Positions 1-5,736 of a DNA stretch of 6,454 bases are shown here, piece after piece. Below the pieces are notes generated by a model, which saw only the letters and a list, made by a program, of their open reading frames with translations, made no database searches and was not told the origin of the DNA. Origin of the DNA: Thioalkalivibrio nitratireducens (GTDB taxonomy: Bacteria > Pseudomonadota > Gammaproteobacteria > Ectothiorhodospirales > Ectothiorhodospiraceae); contig JAABSN010000188.1 of the NCBI GenBank assembly GCA_011390385.1, positions 1 to 6,454 of the forward strand, read 5' to 3'. Made by a program: the position numbers and the translations under genes. How positions within the stretch are numbered: the first letter of the stretch is position 1; each line of letters starts with the position of its first letter.

Positions 1-2
1 GG

Positions 3-335
3 CTGGTCAAGCGGCTGCGCGTGCCGGCGCAGTGGCTGACGGCGCAGGAACTCATTGGGGAATTGGCAGGCGACTCCGCACCGGTGGTCGTGGACGTGCG
101 CAGCGCTCAGGAATTCACCGGCGAACTCGGCCACATCGAAGGCGCGCTCAACCTGCCTCTCGATCAACTCGGGGACCATCTTCACGAACTGCCCACGGAT
201 CGCCCGCTGGTGCTGGTCTGCCACACGGACCGCCGTTCCCGGGCCGCCGCAAAGCTTCTGCACGCGCGCGGCTTGCGGGATCTGCATATCGTGCGCAAGG
301 GGATGACGGCATGGCGAGCCCTTGAAACGATCTGA
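3..335 (+). CDS. Rhodanese-domain protein (sulfurtransferase type), C-terminal part, cut by window edge
   Basis: Single rhodanese-like domain, a fold that carries sulfur as a cysteine persulfide. The sequence shows the usual order: a VVVDVRSAQEF strand-loop, the GHIEGALNLPL motif, then the active-site loop VCHTDRRS with the candidate catalytic cysteine at codon 219-221 in a C-x4-R arrangement, and a closing GMTAW motif. The protein ends soon after the domain at a TGA (333-335). The reading frame is open to the left edge. A GTG at 21 could start a roughly 104-residue single-domain protein, but no Shine-Dalgarno sequence precedes it and the upstream codons (L-V-K-R-L-R) read naturally into the domain. 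I therefore infer that this is the tail of a longer protein, possibly a membrane or regulatory protein with a C-terminal rhodanese domain. The physiological sulfur acceptor cannot be told. It converges with the znuCB operon. Confidence 0.85.
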   Translation: MVKRLRVPAQWLTAQELIGELAGDSAPVVVDVRSAQEFTGELGHIEGALNLPLDQLGDHLHELPTDRPLVLVCHTDRRSRAAAKLLHARGLRDLHIVRKGMTAWRALETI

Positions 336-406
336 TCAGCTCGAAAGCGCCGATTTCCGAGGACGCACCATGCGTGCAGGGACCGCATTGCCGTCATACC
401 GTGCTG

Positions 407-440
407 CCGGGGGGCATGCCGCACGTGCTGCCGCCCCGGG
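407..440. other. GC-rich hairpin in the rhodanese-znuB convergent gap
   Basis: The arm CCGGGGGGCA (407-416) pairs with TGCCGCCCCGG (429-439/440), with one bulged base. The interior contains a self-complementary GCACGTGC. A 9-base direct repeat GTGCTGCCG (401-409 and 425-433) overlaps the structure. No T-run follows on either strand, so it is not a canonical intrinsic terminator. Lying between two converging genes it may still help to end transcription or protect 3' ends; that role is inference. Confidence 0.4.
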
Positions 441-460
441 GATCAATGAATCTCTCGAAT

Positions 461-490
461 CGCGGGCGAAGCGAAGGGCAACTCCCCGCG
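461..490 (-). terminator. Possible hairpin at the 3' end of znuB (no U-tract)
   Basis: CGCGGG at 461-466 pairs with CCCGCG at 485-490 across an 18-base loop. The stem abuts the znuB TAA stop (493-491), where a 3'-end structure would be expected. Six GC pairs with a large loop and no T-run make this weak as an intrinsic terminator. It could be incidental in GC-rich DNA. Confidence 0.25.
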
Positions 491-1303
491 TTATCGTGCC
501 ACGCGGCGCCGTCTCACCCTGGGCCAGCGAACGAAGTGCAACACGATGAACGCGAGCATCGCCGCGACGACGATACTGGGGCCGGTCGGCGTATCGTGCT
601 CGAACGAACCCCAGATCCCTCCGAGCACCGCAAGAACCCCGAAACCCGCAGCAAAAACAGCCATCTGTTCCGGTGTGCGCGCAAAACGCCGGGCGGTCGC
701 GGCCGGAATGATCATCAAGGAAGTGATCAGTAGAACCCCGACCACCTGCATTGCGCTCGCAATGACCAGCGCGATGAGCAGCATCAGGCCGAGGCGCACC
801 GGCAGTACCGGCACACCTTCGACCTGCGCCAGTTCTTCATGCACGGTAATCGCCAGCAGCGGCCGCCACAAAAGAATCAGCAGCACCAGCGCCAGCAAGC
901 CTCCGATCGCGATCGCGGCGAGGTCCCCGCGAGTAACGGCCAGGATGTCGCCGAACAGATAGGCCATCAGGTCGACCCGCAGGCCTTCGACGAAGGCGAC
1001 CGCGACCAGACCCAGTGACAGTGCGCTGTGGGCAAGAATACCCAGTAGCGTATCCGAAGCCAGTTCCTGGCGCCGCTGCAGAAATACCAGAAGGACGGCA
1101 ACCGTAACGCAGACCAGTGTTACCAGAAGGTTCAGATTCATTCCCAGCAGGAAACCCAACGCAACACCCAGCAGCGCCGAATGCGAAACCGTGTCGCCGA
1201 AGTAGGCCATCCGTCTCCAGACCACGAATGCGCCGAGGGGTCCGGCCACGACGGCTACCATCAGGCCGGCGAGGATTGCCCGCATCACGAAGTCATCGAG
1301 CAT
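491..1303 (-). CDS. znuB: Zinc ABC transporter, inner-membrane permease ZnuB
   Basis: Permease of the high-affinity zinc importer (ABC-3 family), 270 residues, close to the usual 260-270. The protein is largely hydrophobic with about seven or eight predicted membrane spans. Near the N-terminus (residues 30-50) is the family-typical RRMAYFGDTVSHSALLGVAL stretch; later come an EELAQVEGVPV cytoplasmic loop, a plausible ATPase contact, and the characteristic GVLLITSLMIIPAATARR segment. The tail is short and arginine-rich. I chose the ATG at 1303 because GGGGGA lies six bases upstream of it and the protein then begins directly at the conserved MLDDFVMRAI-type start; an upstream ATG at 1345 would add 14 arginine-rich residues inside znuC. 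The start overlaps the znuC stop by 11 bp (1293-1303), implying translational coupling. ZnuB should dimerise in the membrane, receive zinc from ZnuA and be powered by ZnuC. The gene shares the Zur-controlled promoter upstream of znuC. Family certain; zinc rather than manganese specificity follows from the ZnuA/ZnuC neighbours. Confidence 0.95.
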   Translation of the reverse strand: MLDDFVMRAILAGLMVAVVAGPLGAFVVWRRMAYFGDTVSHSALLGVALGFLLGMNLNLLVTLVCVTVAVLLVFLQRRQELASDTLLGILAHSALSLGLVAVAFVEGLRVDLMAYLFGDILAVTRGDLAAIAIGGLLALVLLILLWRPLLAITVHEELAQVEGVPVLPVRLGLMLLIALVIASAMQVVGVLLITSLMIIPAATARRFARTPEQMAVFAAGFGVLAVLGGIWGSFEHDTPTGPSIVVAAMLAFIVLHFVRWPRVRRRRVAR

Positions 1304-2108
1304 CGTCCGTCCCCCGCGACGTTTCCGGAACCGGCCGTGGATCACCAGTCAGGTCGTGCACATGGTCGTGATGATGGGTGTAGATCGCGATACCCCGGAC
1401 ACCTGCGTCGGGAAACAGCCGCTGATATTCGGGGTGCCGGCTGACCTCTTCGGGATGACCGGTACAACAGACATGCTGGTTGACGCACACCACGATATCG
1501 GCGGCCGCCATCACCAGGTGCAATTCGTGCGAGACCATCAACACGCCGCATCCCGTTTTCCTGCGCAGGCGATCGATCAGGTCGAACACCTCTCCCTGCC
1601 CCACGACATCGACCCCCTGGGCCGGCTCGTCCAGCACCAGAAGGTCCGGCTGTCCGATCAGTGCCCGTGCCAACAGCACGCGCTGCATCTCGCCCCCGGA
1701 GAGCGTCTGGATCGGCGCATCCAGGAGATGCGGCACTCCGACCTGGGTCAATTCATGGCGCAGGTGGGAATCGGTCGCCCGATGCCGCAAGGTCAGAAAG
1801 CGACGCACCGAGAGCGGCAGTATGGGATCGACCTGGACGTGCTGAGGCATATAACCGATGCGCAGGCCGCGAGCACGTACAACGCGACCGTTATCCGCAT
1901 CCCAGAGCCCCAGCAGGATACGCAGCAGGCTGGTCTTCCCCGCTCCGTTGGGACCGATCACGACCACCACCTGCCCGCTCCGGACCGACAGCGACACGCC
2001 TTGAAGGATCGTGCGGCCGCTGCGCTCGAGCCCCACGGAGTCGGCCTGAATCAATGCAGGGGCATCGACTCCACGCGGGGCACTGCTGTGTCGGGTAGCA
2101 CCAAACAT
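1293..2108 (-). CDS. znuC: Zinc ABC transporter, ATP-binding subunit ZnuC
   Basis: Cytoplasmic ATPase of the zinc importer, 271 residues. All ABC motifs are visible: Walker A GPNGAGKT (52-59), Q-loop Q89 in YMPQHVQ, signature LSGGE (136-140), Walker B LLVLDEP (156-162) and the switch histidine H194 in VSHEL. ZnuC-specific features follow: a CVNQHVCCTGHPEEVS segment (about 208-223) and a His-rich THHHDHVHD tail (244-252), as in enterobacterial ZnuC, which supports zinc over other metals. The ATG at 2108 has no Shine-Dalgarno sequence and lies only two bases from the Zur box. Homology to typical ZnuC begins near residue 19 (LIQADSVGL), where a TTG codon occurs at 2054, and a GTG lies at 2036, so the true start may be internal or the message may be nearly leaderless. 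The gene overlaps znuB by 11 bp, forming a znuCB operon divergent from znuA. Function is confident; the N-terminus is not. Confidence 0.95.
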   Translation of the reverse strand: MFGATRHSSAPRGVDAPALIQADSVGLERSGRTILQGVSLSVRSGQVVVVIGPNGAGKTSLLRILLGLWDADNGRVVRARGLRIGYMPQHVQVDPILPLSVRRFLTLRHRATDSHLRHELTQVGVPHLLDAPIQTLSGGEMQRVLLARALIGQPDLLVLDEPAQGVDVVGQGEVFDLIDRLRRKTGCGVLMVSHELHLVMAAADIVVCVNQHVCCTGHPEEVSRHPEYQRLFPDAGVRGIAIYTHHHDHVHDLTGDPRPVPETSRGTDDAR

Positions 2109-2110
2109 CT

Positions 2111-2125
2111 CGGTATAGTATAACG
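2111..2125. promoter_or_regulatory. Zur box (zinc-repressor operator) between znuC and znuA
   Basis: The 15-bp sequence CGGTATAGTATAACG is a near-perfect inverted repeat centred on 2118, with one mismatched pair. It matches the gammaproteobacterial Zur pattern GTTATA-N-TATAAC. On the - strand the left arm extends as AAACGTTATA, close to the longer enteric arm GAAATGTTATA. Its place in the divergent znuCB/znuA gap is where Zur binds in E. coli. Zinc-loaded Zur (Fur family; no zur gene is in this window) should repress both directions at once, releasing them when zinc is scarce. Direct sequence match plus context; binding itself is inferred. Confidence 0.85.
2114..2122. promoter_or_regulatory. 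Overlapping divergent -10 elements inside the Zur box
   Basis: TATAGT (2114-2119, + strand, towards znuA) and TATACT (2122-2117, - strand, towards znuC) each match the sigma-70 -10 consensus at five of six positions and overlap each other. No convincing -35 hexamer sits at the proper spacing on either side. If used, the + start point would lie near 2126, giving a leader of about 64 bases for znuA, while the - start point would fall about two bases before the znuC ATG. Because the elements are part of the operator palindrome, the match may partly reflect the Zur motif itself. Confidence 0.45.
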
Positions 2126-2175
2126 TTTAGTGCCTGGACCAACAGCGGATCGGGCCTTCAGGTATTACCCTCAAC

Positions 2176-2180
2176 GGAGA
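2176..2180 (+). promoter_or_regulatory. Ribosome binding site of znuA
   Basis: GGAGA lies nine bases before the ATG at 2190. It decides the start: the longer frame from a GTG at 2130 would begin next to the operator and place about 20 non-hydrophobic residues ahead of the signal peptide. Confidence 0.7.
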
Positions 2181-2189
2181 CTCCTCGGT

Positions 2190-3209
2190 ATGCGAATCGG
2201 AAAAACACTTGGAATCGGTAGTCTGCTCCTGGGCACCATTCTGGCAACTGCGCCCGTTCAAGCCCAACAGCGCTCGGTGGTTGCATCCATTCTACCGATA
2301 CACAGCCTCGTAGCGGCACTGGTCGACAGCATCCACCGCACCGATGTGCTTCTGCCCGCGTCCGCCTCGCCTCACGGTTACGCGATGCGCCCCTCCGAAG
2401 CCCGCCTGTTGCAGAATGCAGATCTGGTCGTCTGGGTCGGTCCTGACCTCGAAACTTTTCTGGAACGCTCGCTTTACGAGCCACGGACGGGGCGCGAGCT
2501 CATCAGCCTGATGGATGATCTCGATCTCCACCTCCTTTCCAGCCGGGAAGGTGGTGTATGGGAGGAGCACCTGCACGATCACGGCCATGGACATGACGAT
2601 CACGGCCATGGACATGACGACCACGGCCATGGACATGACGACCACGGCCATGGACATGACGACCACGGCCATGGAGACGATGGGAACCGTGATGCGCACA
2701 TCTGGCTGTCGCCCGAGAACGCTCGCAATATCGCTGCGCGCCTGACCGAACACCTCGTGCGCTGGGACCCGGACAACACCGAGGCCTTCGTGAGCAATCG
2801 TGACACCCTGATCGAACGGATCGATGCACTTGATGCCGAACTGCGGCAACAACTCGCACCCGTTCGCGACCGGCCTTTCATCGTCTTCCATGACGCCTAC
2901 CAGTACTTCGAGCAGTACTATGGTCTGAACGCAGCAGGTTCGATCACGATTGATCCCGCCCGCAGTCCCGGAGCGCGCCGCATCCAGGAACTGAGAAACC
3001 GTCTGGATCGGCACGACATCGCCTGCCTGTTCACTGAACCCCAGTTCCGCCCCGCCCTCGCAACGACTCTGGTCGAAGGCTACGACACGCGTGTGGCTGA
3101 ACTGGATCTGCTCGGAAGTCACCTCCAGCCGGGCCCGGACGCCTGGTTCCAGCTGATGCGGAACATGGCCGACAGTTTCACCGACTGCCTCACGCCAAAC
3201 GGCTCCTGA
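2190..3209 (+). CDS. znuA: Zinc ABC transporter, periplasmic zinc-binding protein ZnuA
   Basis: Periplasmic solute-binding protein (cluster A-I) that captures Zn2+ and hands it to ZnuB, 339 residues. Residues 1-25 form a Sec signal peptide with a basic start (MRIGK), a leucine-rich core and a VQA|QQ cleavage site, and no lipobox. The expected zinc-ligand histidines are present: H38 (LPIHSL), H170 (DAHIWLSP) and H234 (VFHDAYQYFEQYYG). Between the first two lies a mobile His/Asp loop, built of HGHGHDD repeats (131-164), which in this family is thought to bind extra zinc or act as a sensor. C279 (IACLFTEPQFRP) and C333 (DCL) match the disulfide pair of E. coli ZnuA. The motifs WVGPDLE, GAR and EPQFRP are also conserved. 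The gene is single, divergent from znuCB and shares the Zur operator, so it should be induced by zinc starvation. The start at 2190 is set by the ribosome binding site and signal peptide. The loop is encoded by near-identical tandem DNA, so its length may vary between strains. Assignment to zinc rather than manganese rests on the His-rich loop and the E. coli-like ligands. Confidence 0.96.
   Translation: MRIGKTLGIGSLLLGTILATAPVQAQQRSVVASILPIHSLVAALVDSIHRTDVLLPASASPHGYAMRPSEARLLQNADLVVWVGPDLETFLERSLYEPRTGRELISLMDDLDLHLLSSREGGVWEEHLHDHGHGHDDHGHGHDDHGHGHDDHGHGHDDHGHGDDGNRDAHIWLSPENARNIAARLTEHLVRWDPDNTEAFVSNRDTLIERIDALDAELRQQLAPVRDRPFIVFHDAYQYFEQYYGLNAAGSITIDPARSPGARRIQELRNRLDRHDIACLFTEPQFRPALATTLVEGYDTRVAELDLLGSHLQPGPDAWFQLMRNMADSFTDCLTPNGS
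2580..2681 (+). repeat. 21-bp tandem repeat encoding the HGHGHDD loop of ZnuA
   Basis: Four consecutive 21-bp units (starting at 2580, 2601, 2622 and 2643) plus an 18-bp fifth copy (2664-2681) that lacks one CAT codon. Each full unit is CAC GGC CAT GGA CAT GAC GAY, encoding H-G-H-G-H-D-D; the last encodes H-G-H-G-D-D. The full units differ only at the final wobble base (GAT in the first, GAC in the next three). The period is a multiple of three, so gain or loss of units keeps the frame. Near identity including synonymous positions points to recent duplication by slippage or unequal recombination. Confidence 0.95.
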
Positions 3210-3217
3210 ACCATCCC

Positions 3218-3243
3218 TGGAGTGCCGGAGCTTGCTCCCGATG
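3218..3243 (+). repeat. Possible degenerate REP-like element downstream of znuA
   Basis: The short palindrome GGAG-CTTG-CTCC (3227-3238) followed by CGATG resembles the GAGCTTGCTCGCGATG end of pseudomonad-type REP sequences, nine bases after the znuA stop. The stem is only four pairs, so the likeness may be chance. As a 3'-end hairpin it could stabilise the znuA message. Confidence 0.3.
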
Positions 3244-3274
3244 TTTCGGCCCAGGATTGCCGCAGAGGCAAATG

Positions 3275-3290
3275 CGGCGGCAATCCGCCG
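3275..3290. other. Short hairpin in the znuA-gcvPB convergent gap
   Basis: CGGCGG (3275-3280), loop CAAT, CCGCCG (3285-3290): six GC pairs with a tetraloop. There is no T-run on either side. It lies about 65 bases after the znuA stop and could serve as a 3' structure for znuA; the evidence is structural only. Confidence 0.35.
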
Positions 3291-3330
3291 ACCCGCAGAG
3301 GCGCGCTCTCACGGTTTCGAAGATGGCATG

Positions 3331-3357
3331 AACGGCCAGGCTTTTGCCCTTGCCGTT
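3331..3357 (-). terminator. Two-tier hairpin at the gcvPB stop, possible bidirectional 3' structure
   Basis: AACGGC (3331-3336) pairs with GCCGTT (3352-3357), and an inner stem GGC/GCC closes on a four-base AAAA (- strand) or TTTT (+ strand) loop. The outer arm includes the first base of the gcvPB TAA stop (3359-3357). It sits between the convergent znuA and gcvPB 3' ends. No T-run follows on either strand, so if it ends transcription it would probably need Rho or act as an RNA-stabilising structure. Confidence 0.4.
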
Positions 3358-4880
3358 TACCCGTGGGTGCCGGTCCGTGTCCCGGCATCTTCGGAAGCGG
3401 CGTCACCCTCGGTCTCGGCACGGAACACCACATCGAGACGCTTCGCCGCGGCGACTTCGTTGAAGCGGCGGTTCGGCAGCTTGTGCGGCGCTCCCTTGAT
3501 CGTTTCCATATCCGTGCGGGACTCGTCCAGGATCGCCGCCATCGCGGCAACAAAGCCATCCAGCGTCTCCTGGGACTCGGTTTCGGTCGGTTCGATCAGC
3601 AGACACTCCGGTACCAGCAGAGGAAAATAGGTGGTTGGTGCATGGTAGCCATGGTCGAGCAGGCGCTTGGCCACGTCCATTGCGGTCAGGCCCGTCTCCT
3701 TCGCCTGGCGTTTCAGGGTCACAATGAATTCATGCGTCGCGCGACGTTCCGGGAAAGCCAGGTCGAACCCGACGCGCCGCAACTCCGCCAGCAGATAATT
3801 CGCGTTCAGCGTGGAGAAATCGGCCACCCGGGTCATCCCTTCGCGTCCCAGCATGCGCATGTAGACATAGGCGCGCAGCAGTACGCCGGCGTTGCCCGCA
3901 AAGGCCGACAGCCGGCCGATACTCTGTGGATAGTCCGCCTCCGCGGCATGGCGATAGCTGCCGTCGCCGTCCTGCACCACCACGGGGACCGGCGTGAACG
4001 GCAGCAGGCGCTTGCTCACACCCACTGCCCCTGCGCCCGGCCCCCCACCGCCGTGTGGCGTCGAGAAGGTCTTGTGCAGATTCATGTGAATCACGTCGAA
4101 GCCCATGTCACCGGGTCGCACCTTGCCGAGGATCGCGTTCAGGTTGGCCCCATCGTAGTACAGCAAGCCGCCAGCATCATGGACGATCCCGGCGATCTCG
4201 CGGATATGCCGTTCGAAGACACCCAGCGTCGAGGGATTGGTCAACATGATGCCGGCGGTCTGCGGACCCACCGCCGCCTTCAGTGCCTCCAGATCGACGT
4301 CGCCGCTGGCATCGGTGGGAAGCTCGCGGACGCGGTACCCGCACATGATCGCGGTCGCCGGATTGGTGCCATGCGCGGCGTCGGGCACGATGATTTCGCA
4401 GCGCTGGTCGTCCCCTCGTGAACGGTGATAGGCGCGGATCATTGCGACCCCGGCAAACTCCCCCTGGGCGCCGGCCATCGGCGTCAACGACACGCCGCTC
4501 ATTCCTGTCACCTCACGCAGCATTTCCTGCAACTCGAACATGGTCCGCAGGAAACCCTGGCTGTGCTCGGCCGGTGCAAGCGGATGCCGATTCAGAAGGC
4601 CTGGCAGCATCGCCAGGCTGTTGCAGGCACGCGGGTTGTACTTCATGGTGCACGAGCCCAGCGGATAGAACTCGGTGTCGATGGAAAAATTCTTCTGTGA
4701 AAGCCGGGTGTAATGACGCACGACCTGCAGTTCGGAAACCGCCGGCAATCCCGGCGCCGAACGTCGCCGCAGCGCATCGGGAATGGCGACCGCTTCGGAT
4801 TGCGCGCGTGGCGCCTGAGCCGCGGCAGAACGCCCATCGCGGGAACGCTGGAAGATCAGGATATCGTCGTTTGCAGTCAT
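3357..4880 (-). CDS. gcvPB: Glycine dehydrogenase (decarboxylating), subunit 2 (P-protein beta)
   Basis: Second subunit of the glycine cleavage P-protein, 507 residues. With GcvPA it decarboxylates glycine on a pyridoxal phosphate cofactor and passes the aminomethyl group to the lipoylated H-protein in the cytoplasm. The sequence shows the P-protein landmarks: [13 protein letters not shown] near the N-terminal third, [22 protein letters not shown], the [10 protein letters not shown] segment, and the cofactor-binding lysine K270 in [16 protein letters not shown]. It covers only the C-terminal half of a fused GcvP, so it is the split-type subunit. The acidic tail after VVFRAE is short and probably disordered. 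I chose the ATG at 4880 because AGGAA lies seven bases upstream; an ATG at 4925 would add 15 residues without support. It lies downstream of gcvPA and tpx on the same strand but 308 bp beyond tpx, so it may need read-through or its own promoter, which I could not identify. Confidence 0.96.
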   Translation of the reverse strand: MTANDDILIFQRSRDGRSAAAQAPRAQSEAVAIPDALRRRSAPGLPAVSELQVVRHYTRLSQKNFSIDTEFYPLGSCTMKYNPRACNSLAMLPGLLNRHPLAPAEHSQGFLRTMFELQEMLREVTGMSGVSLTPMAGAQGEFAGVAMIRAYHRSRGDDQRCEIIVPDAAHGTNPATAIMCGYRVRELPTDASGDVDLEALKAAVGPQTAGIMLTNPSTLGVFERHIREIAGIVHDAGGLLYYDGANLNAILGKVRPGDMGFDVIHMNLHKTFSTPHGGGGPGAGAVGVSKRLLPFTPVPVVVQDGDGSYRHAAEADYPQSIGRLSAFAGNAGVLLRAYVYMRMLGREGMTRVADFSTLNANYLLAELRRVGFDLAFPERRATHEFIVTLKRQAKETGLTAMDVAKRLLDHGYHAPTTYFPLLVPECLLIEPTETESQETLDGFVAAMAAILDESRTDMETIKGAPHKLPNRRFNEVAAAKRLDVVFRAETEGDAASEDAGTRTGTHG

Positions 4881-5014
4881 GGCATGGTTCCTGGCGAAAA
4901 TTGCAGGGGGTGTCCTGATGAGCACGAATCCGTCGCAGGCAAGGAAAACCGCGTAGACGGCAGCGCAACCACCCGGGTCTTCGCCTGCAAGGCGGGCCCC
5001 ACAAGCGCAATAAC

Positions 5015-5040
5015 CTGTAGGAGCGCGCCCTGCGCGCGAA
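5015..5040 (+). repeat. REP-like palindromic element
   Basis: CTGTAGGAGCGCGCCCTGCGCGCGAA has the layout of gammaproteobacterial REP sequences: a GTAGGAGC-type head, a palindrome (GCGCGC 5023-5028, loop CCT, GCGCGC 5032-5037) and a GCGAA-type end. Such elements are dispersed in many copies and are linked to REP-associated tyrosine transposases (RAYT) elsewhere in the genome. Here it sits in non-coding DNA upstream of gcvPB. Only one clear copy is in the window, so dispersal cannot be shown. Confidence 0.6.
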
Positions 5041-5121
5041 GGAAGCGTCTATCGAGCTTTCGTGCTGATCGGGAGTTGGTTCGATCGTGGCAGTCCGGTC
5101 CGCCCCCTCATAGCCGGGCAG

Positions 5122-5158
5122 CCTGCCGGACTCAGGCAACTCACGTGAATCCGACAGG
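5122..5158 (-). terminator. Long hairpin 3' of tpx, fully paired only as - strand RNA
   Basis: Arms 5122-5134 and 5146-5158 form 13 pairs around an 11-base loop. Read as - strand RNA, the two differing positions become G-U wobbles, so the stem is continuous; read as + strand RNA they would be C-A mismatches. With one bulge, GCAG/CTGC flanks extend it. It begins 30 bases after the tpx stop. No U-tract follows, so a strong intrinsic terminator is unlikely; an mRNA 3'-stabilising or attenuating structure is plausible by inference. Confidence 0.5.
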
Positions 5159-5188
5159 CCTGCGTGGACGGTCGTGCCGCCGTGGCGA

Positions 5189-5689
5189 TCAATCCAATGC
5201 GGCAAACGCCGCGTCATAATCCGGCTCCTGACCGATTTCCGGTACCAACTCCGTGTGCAGGACCTTGTTGTCGGTGTCCAGGGCCACCACAGCGCGGCCA
5301 GTGACCCCGGCAAGCGGGCCGTCCTGGATCAGGATGCCGTAGTCCTTGGCGAAATTGCGCGAGCGCATCATCGACAGGGTATGCACCCGTTCGATGCCCT
5401 CGGCACCGCAAAAGCGGTTCTGCGCGAACGGCAGGTCGGCCGAGATCACCAGGACGACAACGTCATCCCTGCTGGCGACGAGCTGATTGAACTTGCGCGT
5501 CGACTCGGCACAGACCCCGGTATCGAGACTCGGAACGATCGACAGGATTTTTTTCCTGCCGGCGAAATCCTGCAGACCCACATCGGCGAGATCCTTGTTG
5601 GTGAGCTTGAAGTCAGGGGCCGCCGAACCGACGGCAGGTAGATCGCCGTTGGTGTGGATCGGGTTGCCATGCAGGGTGATTTCAGCCAT
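5189..5689 (-). CDS. tpx: Thiol peroxidase Tpx (atypical 2-Cys peroxiredoxin)
   Basis: Reduces hydrogen peroxide and alkyl hydroperoxides using thioredoxin. At 166 residues it matches the family length. Peroxidatic C60 lies in SLDTGVCAEST, resolving C94 in NRFCGAEG, and R132 in GVTGRAVV is the conserved active-site arginine, all within one residue of the E. coli numbering. The N-terminus MAEITLHGNPIHTNGDLP and the SAAPDFKLTNKDL segment are typical. The ATG at 5689 has AGGAAG seven bases upstream. There is no signal peptide; E. coli Tpx is found in the cytoplasm and periplasm, while here cytoplasmic action is more likely. It lies 47 bp after gcvPA on the same strand, without a visible promoter, so co-transcription is likely. 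Its position between the two P-protein subunit genes is unusual. Function is confident; the link with glycine cleavage is open. Confidence 0.97.
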   Translation of the reverse strand: MAEITLHGNPIHTNGDLPAVGSAAPDFKLTNKDLADVGLQDFAGRKKILSIVPSLDTGVCAESTRKFNQLVASRDDVVVLVISADLPFAQNRFCGAEGIERVHTLSMMRSRNFAKDYGILIQDGPLAGVTGRAVVALDTDNKVLHTELVPEIGQEPDYDAAFAALD

Positions 5690-5736
5690 CGGTCATCTTC
5701 CTTTTCTGGGGTTGGGGGACGATCAAGTCGCCGTGT

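Larger units (their letters stand above)
4881..5188. other. 308-bp non-coding gap between tpx and gcvPB
   Basis: I see no convincing gene on either strand here; frames crossing it run on out of frame into tpx or gcvPB. It holds the gcvPB ribosome binding site (AGGAA, 4892-4888), a small hairpin CGCCT-GCA-AGGCG (4982-4994), a REP-like element (5015-5040) and a long hairpin (5122-5158). I found no clear -35/-10 pair for gcvPB and none of the conserved cores of a glycine riboswitch. Confidence 0.6.

Noticed and set aside
1304..1345. Upstream ATG start for znuB
   Set aside because: It adds 14 basic residues not seen in the family, lies inside znuC, and is less well supported than the 1303 start with its GGGGGA ribosome binding site.
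1356..2123. 255-residue + strand frame opposite znuC
   Set aside because: A shadow of the ABC ATPase gene. Its protein is rich in His and Gln with no family likeness.
2130..2189. GTG start for znuA at 2130
   Set aside because: It would place the start at the edge of the Zur box and 20 polar residues before the signal peptide; the ATG at 2190 has a ribosome binding site and a normal signal sequence.
2580..2681. CRISPR-like array
   Set aside because: The 21-bp units are contiguous with no spacers and encode an in-frame protein repeat.
2292..3122. 276-residue - strand frame with repeated MAVVVMS units
   Set aside because: It is the complement of the znuA His-repeat. The repeats are an echo of the coding tandem array, and the frame has no start signal.
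3222..4421. 399-residue open frame on the + strand
   Set aside because: Antisense to gcvPB, whose protein is unmistakable. Long antisense frames are expected in GC-rich coding DNA, and the translation shows no recognisable domain.
4881..5188. Glycine riboswitch upstream of gcvPB
   Set aside because: Considered because of the gene's role, but I could not find the paired aptamer cores or a second glycine-binding domain. If one exists it is more likely upstream of the first gcv gene, outside the window.
4513..5313. 266-residue - strand frame bridging tpx and gcvPB
   Set aside because: It is out of frame with both genes and is arginine/proline-rich. The gap portion includes the translated REP-like element, not a conserved protein.
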